From an uncultured bacterium (lineage in GTDB: Bacteria > Planctomycetota > Planctomycetia > Pirellulales > UBA1268), in NCBI GenBank assembly GCA_937959175.1, contig CALGAS010000435.1, forward strand, positions 1 to 12,247: a stretch of 12,247 nucleotides of DNA. The letters are read 5' to 3'. The notes under the pieces were generated by a model. It searched no databases. It saw only the letters and a program-made list of their open reading frames with translations, and was not told the origin of the DNA. This document shows, one piece after another, positions 7,058-12,247 of this stretch (position 1 is the stretch's first letter; every line of letters starts with the position of its first letter). A program made the position numbers and the translations under genes.

Positions 7058-7071
7058 CCGAAGGGCTTCGG
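7058..7071 (+). promoter_or_regulatory. hairpin overlapping the ribosome-binding region of the GH81 gene
   Basis: CCGAAG-GG-CTTCGG is a perfect inverted repeat ending 2 nt before the ATG at 7074. The only plausible Shine-Dalgarno stretch, GAAGGG, lies inside it, so folding would hide the ribosome site. A second short hairpin, GACGC-GGGG-GCGTC, lies at 7035-7048. Translational control is possible but unproven. Confidence 0.4.
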
Positions 7072-7073
7072 AC

Positions 7074-10000
7074 ATGTTCTCCCACCTGCACCGGCTGTTC
7101 GAGTCAACGTACGGTCGGCAGCGGCGTCGCCGGGCTGACCGTCAGCGAAGGCGGCTTCGTCGGCGAGAGGGCTTCGCCTGTGAATCGCTCGAGCCCCGCA
7201 CCGTCCTCGCCATGCTGGCGACCGGCTTCGACCCGGGCACCAATCCCGCGCCCGGCGACGCCAACCTCGACGGCCAGGTCGACGTCTTCGACATGGTGGC
7301 CATCACCTCGGAGGGTGCCTATGGAAACGGCATTGCGACCGGGTGGGCCGGCGGCGACTTCAACGGCGACGCGGTCGCCAATGTCTTCGACCTGGTTCTG
7401 GTCGCCTCCGGTGGCCTCTACGGGAAAGGTCGCTACGTCGTTGGGTCCCAGCCGCTGCCCGCGACCGCGGTTGACGGGGCGATGGGCGACGCGATTGCCG
7501 CCGGCTGGCTCCTGGCCGCACCGGCTGCCGCCGCCGCCACGCCAGCTGATTTTTCGGGCAGCCCCCTGCAGCCGCTGGTCACTCCGGACTTCGACCAGGC
7601 AGTGCCCTCGTCCGACTGGTGGTCATCGGTGGTGATGCCCGTTTTTGGTGACCAGTTTTCTGCTCCGCTGCACGTCCATCCGCTGACTGTTCAGATGACC
7701 GCCGACGGCGTCCTCTTCGGCGGCCCGACGCAGACCACCGTCACCGTGACGGGGAGCACCACCACCGAATACAAGACGCCGCATCGCTTTGATCTCCGGA
7801 TCGACCTGCTCGGCAGTGAGCCGGCCGCCCGGTTTGCCGTGGAGCAATACGGCGACTGGTCGTTCACTGGACGCTGGCTCGGCGGAGGCGTTCATCCAAC
7901 GGCAACACTCGTCCAGGGTTCGCCCGTCCTCTGGCTCGACGAAGTCGATTTCAGCCGGGCCGTGCTGGTGCCGCAGGCGGGTGACGCCGCCATCGACGCT
8001 GACGCCAGCCATGCCTTTGTGACCATCGCCGGCCGTACCTCGCTTGTGATGGCCCCGGAGGGCACCTGGCTGGAGCAGCAGTCTGGCGGGCTGGTTGTTC
8101 GCGGCGCCAGCAGCGGGAGCCTTGTCATCGCGCTGCTGCCCGACGCCGCCGCGGCAACCCGCGAGGTCTTCCTGGCAGCCGCGGGGAACCGGATCGAGGA
8201 GACCCGATTCTCGTGGAATACCGTCGCCGACCCCTACGAGGTCAGGCTCCGCTACGACCTGGGCAGTCCTGGGGCGGAGCCCGCCGAGACGCTCGTGGCG
8301 GTCTATCCGCACCTGACCCGGCTCGCAGCTGCCGACGGCGATCTGGGCACCGCGGCTGCGACGAGCGGCTACCGAAGCCCGCGGGGTGAGATGCAGCTGT
8401 TTGCGACCACGGGGCTCGATGTCCGGCTCCCGAAGAGGGGCGTCCTGCCGACGCTGCCGGCCGTGCTCTCAGCCGAACAGCTGGCGACCCTCGCACAACT
8501 GGTTCGCGACGATCCCGCGGCGATCGATCCGGTCACGACGCTCGCCAACGAGCACGACACGTACTGGTCCGGGAAGGCGATGCTCAAACTGGCCCAGTTG
8601 GCCCAGCTGGCCGACATCACCGGGCAGCCGGACATCCGCACCCGGATTGTCAACGCCGTTCAGGCGGCGCTCGACGACTGGTTCACCGCCAGCGGACAGC
8701 CGGGCGACAAACACTTCGCCTACAACGCCGAGTGGGACACGATCCAGGGCTATCCCGACAGCTTCGGTTCAGCCGGTGACCTCAACGATCACCATTTCCA
8801 CTACGGCTACTTCATCCATGCCGCGGCATTGGTCGGCGGCTACGACCCGGCCTGGGCGGCGACCCGGCGGACCATGATCGACCTGCTGGTGGCCGACGTT
8901 GCCGGGACGGAGACTGCCGGCAGCCTGCTGCCGAGGCTGCGGACCTTCAGCCCGCTGGCCGGACACTCCTGGGCTTCCGGGCACGGGGCCTTCGGCAGCG
9001 GGAACAACCATGAATCGAGCTCGGAGGCGATGAACTTTGCCACCGCTGTCATTCTCTGGGGCGAGGTGAGCGGAGACGCCGGCATGACCGGCCTCGGTCA
9101 GATGCTCTACAGCCTCGAGGCCGAAGCGATCGCCGAATATTGGTTCGACCGCTACGGCACCGTCTTCCCCGAAGGCTTCGGCCATGAGTCATTGGGCATG
9201 GTCTGGGGGGATGGGGGCAGCCACGCCACCTGGTTCTCGGCCGAACCCGAAATGATCAAGGGCATCAACTTCCTGCCCTTCCACGGCGGCTCGCTCTACC
9301 TTGCAGAGATGGCCCGCGATCCCGCGGCGTTGCTCGCCGAGATCAGCGAGCTCGGTGGCGGGGTCATCGACGACTGGCCGGGCATCATTCTCCAATACGA
9401 GGCATTGGTCGACCCAGCCGCGGCGGCGGCCCGGCTCGCCGCCGGCGGCATCGGCACCGAGGCCGGACAGACCGCTGCCCAGACGTATTTCTGGACGAGC
9501 GTGCTGGCGACCATCGGCACGCCAACCTCGGAAATCCGAGGAAATCATCCGCTCTCCGCGGTCTTTCGCCGGGGCGAGACCATCACCTACGTCGCGCACA
9601 ACGCCGGCGGCGATGCGATCACGGTGCGGTTCAACGATGAGACGTGGTTCGAGGTTCCTGCCGGCCAGACCGTCACCTGGCAGCGGCAGCCAGGCGGGAC
9701 GGAGTTGGTCTCCCCACCCGCCTTCGTGCCCCCGTCTGCCCCGGGACCGAGCCTGGAACTCGTGGCCGCAACGACGGAGGTCAGCCTGTTGGTCGATCCG
9801 GATACTGAGCTGGCATACCTCCAGGAAGCGGGTGGTGAGCCAATCCTGATCCGCCGGGCCGACGGCTATTGGGACGGCGAGGTGCCGCTTTCACGCGGTG
9901 GTGCATCGCTCGTTGCCGCCGCCCGCGACGACCTCGGTCGCCTCCGTGTGCTCGACGTGGGTGAATGGGGAGCCTTCGCCTGGATACTCGATGAAGCGGG

Positions 10001-10106
10001 CCGGTTTATCGGCGAGGAGGGGCCTGCCGACTCGTCGCTGCTCTCCAAGGAGGCGCTCTTCAACATCGATCTCGATGGTGACGGGCTGGCAGGCACGGCC
10101 CGATAG
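7074..10106 (+). CDS. secreted GH81 endo-beta-1,3-glucanase with dockerin-like and W_rich_C-like domains
   Basis: This encodes 1010 aa. The Arg-rich N-terminus followed by ESLEPRTVLAML (37-48) is the LEPR-type export leader of planctomycete extracellular proteins, and it supports the start at 7074. Residues about 57-113 hold two dockerin/EF-hand-like loops, GDANLDGQVDVFDMVAIT and GDFNGDAVANVFDLVLV. About 160-830 matches glycoside hydrolase family 81, inverting endo-1,3-beta-glucanases that cut laminarin, curdlan or callose. It has an N-terminal beta-rich part with DWWSS (181-185), then the barrel with YNAEWDTIQGYPDSFGSAGDLNDHHFHYGYF (split over 550-580) and HSWASG with GNNHESSSEAMN (631-654). 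Asp572 and Glu647/Glu651 lie in the family's catalytic motifs. About 895-1008 resembles the tryptophan-rich W_rich_C domain (GEWGAFAWILDEAGRFIG, then FNIDLDGDGLAG). It is probably an extracellular or surface enzyme for algal or fungal beta-glucan. It ends 5 nt from the convergent protease gene. Confidence 0.92.
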   Translation: MFSHLHRLFESTYGRQRRRRADRQRRRLRRREGFACESLEPRTVLAMLATGFDPGTNPAPGDANLDGQVDVFDMVAITSEGAYGNGIATGWAGGDFNGDAVANVFDLVLVASGGLYGKGRYVVGSQPLPATAVDGAMGDAIAAGWLLAAPAAAAATPADFSGSPLQPLVTPDFDQAVPSSDWWSSVVMPVFGDQFSAPLHVHPLTVQMTADGVLFGGPTQTTVTVTGSTTTEYKTPHRFDLRIDLLGSEPAARFAVEQYGDWSFTGRWLGGGVHPTATLVQGSPVLWLDEVDFSRAVLVPQAGDAAIDADASHAFVTIAGRTSLVMAPEGTWLEQQSGGLVVRGASSGSLVIALLPDAAAATREVFLAAAGNRIEETRFSWNTVADPYEVRLRYDLGSPGAEPAETLVAVYPHLTRLAAADGDLGTAAATSGYRSPRGEMQLFATTGLDVRLPKRGVLPTLPAVLSAEQLATLAQLVRDDPAAIDPVTTLANEHDTYWSGKAMLKLAQLAQLADITGQPDIRTRIVNAVQAALDDWFTASGQPGDKHFAYNAEWDTIQGYPDSFGSAGDLNDHHFHYGYFIHAAALVGGYDPAWAATRRTMIDLLVADVAGTETAGSLLPRLRTFSPLAGHSWASGHGAFGSGNNHESSSEAMNFATAVILWGEVSGDAGMTGLGQMLYSLEAEAIAEYWFDRYGTVFPEGFGHESLGMVWGDGGSHATWFSAEPEMIKGINFLPFHGGSLYLAEMARDPAALLAEISELGGGVIDDWPGIILQYEALVDPAAAAARLAAGGIGTEAGQTAAQTYFWTSVLATIGTPTSEIRGNHPLSAVFRRGETITYVAHNAGGDAITVRFNDETWFEVPAGQTVTWQRQPGGTELVSPPAFVPPSAPGPSLELVAATTEVSLLVDPDTELAYLQEAGGEPILIRRADGYWDGEVPLSRGGASLVAAARDDLGRLRVLDVGEWGAFAWILDEAGRFIGEEGPADSSLLSKEALFNIDLDGDGLAGTAR

Positions 10107-10111
10107 CCGGG

Positions 10112-11230
10112 TCACTTCCCGCCGATCAGACTCGCACGAACCGCCTCCCACTCGATGTCGAGCGGCTGCGGCTCGTTGACGGGCGTCGCCGCCGCCAGCC
10201 GCCGCAGCTCGGTGATCCGGCGGGCCGTGTCGGGGTGGGTTGAGAGGAACTCGGGCAGCCCGCCGGCCTCACGCTGCTCGAGCCGGGCGAAAAATGCCGG
10301 CATCGCCTCCGGCGGAAGACCGGCGGCGGCGAGCAGCTTCAGCCCGTCGCGATCGGCGGCGGCTTCCTGCTCGCGGCCGTAGGCGAGCCGGTCGAGCTTG
10401 CTGGCTTCGGCCGCGAGGCCGGCCAGATCGCCTCCGCCCAAGAGCAGCGCGATCACTGCCGCTCCCCCGAGGTGGCCGATCGCCTGCCGGAGCGAATCGC
10501 GATGGAGCACGTGCTGGATCTCGTGGGCCAAGACCCCCGCCACCTCCTCGGCCGATGCCGCCTCGGTGAGCAAGCCTGAATAGACCACGATCCCCCCGCC
10601 CGGCAGGGCCGCCGCGTTGACCATCTCGCTGCGGACCACGCGGACGTCGAAGGTGTAGCCCGGGTTGTCGGCGATCGCGGCCACCAGTCGCGCGGTGATC
10701 GACTTCACCGCGTCCACCGCCGGCCCCGCCTCGATCTCCTCCTCGCCTGCGAGGAGTTGCGTCATCGCCATCGTGCCGAGCATCGCTTCGGTTTCCGGTG
10801 GCAGCGTGGCGGCCACGATTTCGGGAGCCGCCCGCGTCAGCACGATCCAGCCGAGCACCGCCGCGACCCCCGCGGCCAGAAAAAACCAGACCAGGCCCTG
10901 GCGGCGGCGGCGGGCATGGCGGCGGTGGGCTGCCTCGAAGCCCGTCAGCACGTCGTGGACTGGCCCGGTGGTGCGGGCCGCGATTTCCGCGATCGCTCCT
11001 GGGTCGCGGAGCGCCAGCCGGGCAACCGCCGGATTCGCGTCGGGGCAGGAGAGAAAGACCCACTCGTGGTCGTCACCGCCGATCTCGCCGGCCAGGGCAG
11101 GGTAGGGCCAGCGAACAGCTGATCCCCCGGCCGGTTCGAGCAGCAGGCCGCCCGATTCCAACACGACGCGGCAGGGCTGGGAGCGGCCCGTGCCCGGAGC
11201 GAAGCAGACAGCGTTGAAGGCTCCGTCCAT
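10112..11230 (-). CDS. membrane-anchored M48-family metalloprotease
   Basis: This encodes 372 aa. The start at 11230 lies 22 nt after the AIM24 stop codon; the ribosome site is weak (GAGAG too far upstream), so translational coupling is likely. Residues about 1-85 are a beta-rich N-terminal domain, like one seen ahead of some bacterial M48 peptidases (I believe DUF7092; unverified). A basic stretch HRRHARRRR (102-110) precedes one membrane helix (about 112-132), which by the positive-inside rule puts the N-domain in the cytoplasm and the peptidase outside. The peptidase shows PGGGIVVYSGLL (210-221), zinc motif HEIQH (236-240), third ligand Glu289 in EQEAAAD, and STHPDTARRI (330-339). These are the marks of the Oma1/BepA/LoiP-type M48 group, which degrades or processes misfolded envelope proteins. 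The catalytic residues look intact. The substrate is unknown. Confidence 0.9.
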   Translation of the reverse strand: MDGAFNAVCFAPGTGRSQPCRVVLESGGLLLEPAGGSAVRWPYPALAGEIGGDDHEWVFLSCPDANPAVARLALRDPGAIAEIAARTTGPVHDVLTGFEAAHRRHARRRRQGLVWFFLAAGVAAVLGWIVLTRAAPEIVAATLPPETEAMLGTMAMTQLLAGEEEIEAGPAVDAVKSITARLVAAIADNPGYTFDVRVVRSEMVNAAALPGGGIVVYSGLLTEAASAEEVAGVLAHEIQHVLHRDSLRQAIGHLGGAAVIALLLGGGDLAGLAAEASKLDRLAYGREQEAAADRDGLKLLAAAGLPPEAMPAFFARLEQREAGGLPEFLSTHPDTARRITELRRLAAATPVNEPQPLDIEWEAVRASLIGGK

Positions 11231-11252
11231 CGGTTGGTCGCGTCGCTCTCGT

Positions 11253-11942
11253 TTAGCCCCGGCTCGGCAGATGACGGCCCAGCCAGCCGGCGAAGGCCCC
11301 CGGGTTCCTCGTCTGCACGTAGATCCTGCCCGGCCCGGTGAACCGGCAGACAAAGCCCTCGCCCGACGTGAAACTCGAGATCCAGCCGGCGGCGGCCTTG
11401 CTGATCGTGTACTTGACCGTCGTCTCCCAGGCGACGACATGGAAGTTGTCGACCACGTACTCCTCGCCGGGAGCCAGGTCGAAGGTCATCAGCGATCCGA
11501 ACGTGTTGAGAAGCATCGTCCCGGATCCGCTCACCCGGGTGACGAAGAAGCCCTCTCCGCTAAACAGCCCCTTGGTGAGGTTCTGCGTCTTGGTGGTCAG
11601 TTCGATCGAGTGCTCGCCCGCCAGGAATGATCCCTTTTGGAGAAAGTATTCGGTGCCGGCCAGTTCCAGCCGCTCGATCCCGCCGATCATCGCGGGTGCC
11701 AGAAGGGCCTCCCCCGCCGATTCCGGTGCCGAGATCGTGAGATAGAAGAAGGTCTCGCCCCGCAGCAGCGACCGCGAGAGCGCTCCCATCACGCCCCCCC
11801 GCATGGAGCTTTCGATCCGGAGATTGGGCGTCATCGACATCATCGCTCCCGCATCGGCGTAGAGCGAACCTCCAGCCGGAATCGTGGCCCGCACGACGGG
11901 CGCATCGCCCGCCTCGACGATCTCGAACTCCACGTCTGCCAT
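11253..11942 (-). CDS. AIM24-family protein (TIGR00266-like)
   Basis: This encodes 229 aa. The start at 11942 has GAGGAG 7 nt upstream and gives the typical family N-terminus MADVEFEIVEAG. The frame is open upstream to 12161, but that stretch has no such signal. The whole protein fits the AIM24 family (TRAP-like beta fold): LYADAGAMMSMTPNLRIE (28-45), then GGVMGALSRSLLRGETFFYLTISA (49-72), QKGSFLAGE (102-110), GLFSGEGFFVTRVSGSGTMLLNTFG (125-149), VDNFHVVAWE (164-173), and a C-terminal TSGEGFVCRFTGPGRIYVQTRNP (192-214). It has no signal peptide or membrane helix, so it is likely cytoplasmic or peripherally membrane-bound. Bacterial function is unclear; yeast Aim24 is a mitochondrial inner-membrane protein. 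It is the first gene of a two-gene unit with the M48 protease. Confidence 0.92.
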   Translation of the reverse strand: MADVEFEIVEAGDAPVVRATIPAGGSLYADAGAMMSMTPNLRIESSMRGGVMGALSRSLLRGETFFYLTISAPESAGEALLAPAMIGGIERLELAGTEYFLQKGSFLAGEHSIELTTKTQNLTKGLFSGEGFFVTRVSGSGTMLLNTFGSLMTFDLAPGEEYVVDNFHVVAWETTVKYTISKAAAGWISSFTSGEGFVCRFTGPGRIYVQTRNPGAFAGWLGRHLPSRG

Positions 11943-12014
11943 GCTGATGCTCCTCGCGATCACGGAACGGGCTGTTGCCCCGGGAAGTCTACGCGGAATC
12001 CGCAGCCCCCGACC

Positions 12015-12054
12015 CATAAAAGCCCCCGGCACGAGCCGGGCGGGACGGCGGGCC
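12015..12054 (-). terminator. 40-nt terminator-like repeat, copy 1
   Basis: CCCGGC (12025-12030) pairs with GCCGGG (12035-12040) around an ACGA loop, extended by CC/GG past one bulged C. Read on the minus strand, the hairpin is followed by CTTTTAT, an intrinsic-terminator pattern. It lies about 73 nt upstream of the AIM24 start codon, so it would stop transcripts arriving from the right before that gene. It is related to 12205-12244 by one substitution and two single-base indels; the preceding GCCCCCGACCC is shared as well. Confidence 0.6.
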
Positions 12055-12139
12055 ATCCTGCTACTAATGCCCGCCGGGGCCGGGCGGTGACATGCTCGAA
12101 TCCGGGGGATTTTGCTACAGGATGCTTGTTCGGCCGATA

Positions 12140-12159
12140 GCGACTCACCCGTGAGTCGC
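12140..12159. promoter_or_regulatory. 20-bp perfect palindrome, possible operator
   Basis: GCGACTCAC and GTGAGTCGC are perfect 9-bp arms around CC. The site lies between the two terminator-like repeats, about 200 bp upstream of the AIM24 gene. No U-tract follows on either strand, so a binding site for a dimeric regulator is more likely than a terminator (inference). No regulator gene lies in the window. Confidence 0.4.
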
Positions 12160-12204
12160 ATAGATTCCCCGGCTTCTGCGCGTGCCCCCGACCCGACCCC
12201 TCCC

Positions 12205-12244
12205 CATAAAAGCCCCCCGGCGCGAGCCGGGGGGACGGCGGGCC
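12205..12244 (-). terminator. 40-nt terminator-like repeat, copy 2
   Basis: The core (12213-12234) is a perfect 9-bp stem, CCCCCCGGC with GCCGGGGGG, around a GCGA loop. On the minus strand it is followed by CTTTTAT. It probably ends a minus-strand gene lying beyond the right edge. CATAAAAG at one end and GACGGCGGGCC at the other are the same as in the copy at 12015-12054. The rest of 11943-12247 holds no gene that I can support. Confidence 0.65.
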
Positions 12245-12247
12245 GTT

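Noticed and set aside
11943..12161. Upstream extension of the AIM24 reading frame
   Set aside because: It would cross the terminator-like repeat at 12015-12054 and the palindrome. The family N-terminus begins at the ATG at 11942, which has GAGGAG in place.

Overview
The window reads as an ordinary chromosomal segment of a GC-rich member of the phylum Planctomycetota, probably in or near the Pirellulales (inference). Three things point there. A secreted protein carries the planctomycete N-terminal LEPR signature (ESLEPRTVLA). A BON-domain protein ends in an aromatic YIGPFYPYPQVPLGW module that I recall from many planctomycete proteins. A tRNA-Ile/tRNA-Ala pair, normally the spacer of an rRNA operon, stands here without any rRNA, which fits the unlinked rRNA genes described in this phylum.

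Layout. Positions 1-161 hold a perfect 55-bp direct repeat with strong inverted repeats. The minus-strand block 173-4524 follows, read right to left: a secreted 637-aa protein ending in a TlpA-like thioredoxin domain, a small Ala-rich membrane protein, the BON-domain protein, and an unrecognised lipoprotein. A good intrinsic terminator separates the last two. From about 4705 the plus strand carries tRNA-Ile(GAT), tRNA-Ala(TGC), then after only 29 nt the translational GTPase TypA/BipA, and then a 1010-aa secreted glycoside hydrolase family 81 enzyme (endo-beta-1,3-glucanase). The GH81 gene converges, with a 5-nt gap, on a minus-strand pair: an AIM24-family protein followed by a membrane-anchored M48 metalloprotease. 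The right edge, 11943-12247, is non-coding and holds two copies of a 40-nt terminator-like repeat and a 20-bp perfect palindrome.

How the genes work together. Most appear to be independent housekeeping or envelope functions. The supportable couplings are tRNA-Ile/tRNA-Ala/typA (possible shared transcript), thioredoxin protein plus small membrane protein, and AIM24 plus M48 protease. The lipoprotein, BON protein, thioredoxin protein and GH81 enzyme all have export signals and act outside the cytoplasm. The GH81 enzyme has an unusual modular build: LEPR leader, two dockerin/EF-hand-like loops, catalytic domain, and a C-terminal domain resembling the cyanobacterial tryptophan-rich W_rich_C family.

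I see no mobile element, CRISPR array, phage gene or defence system, and no clear sign of a wholly new system. The most interesting points are the tRNA-typA arrangement, the GH81 architecture, the AIM24/M48 pairing and the repeat families at both edges.
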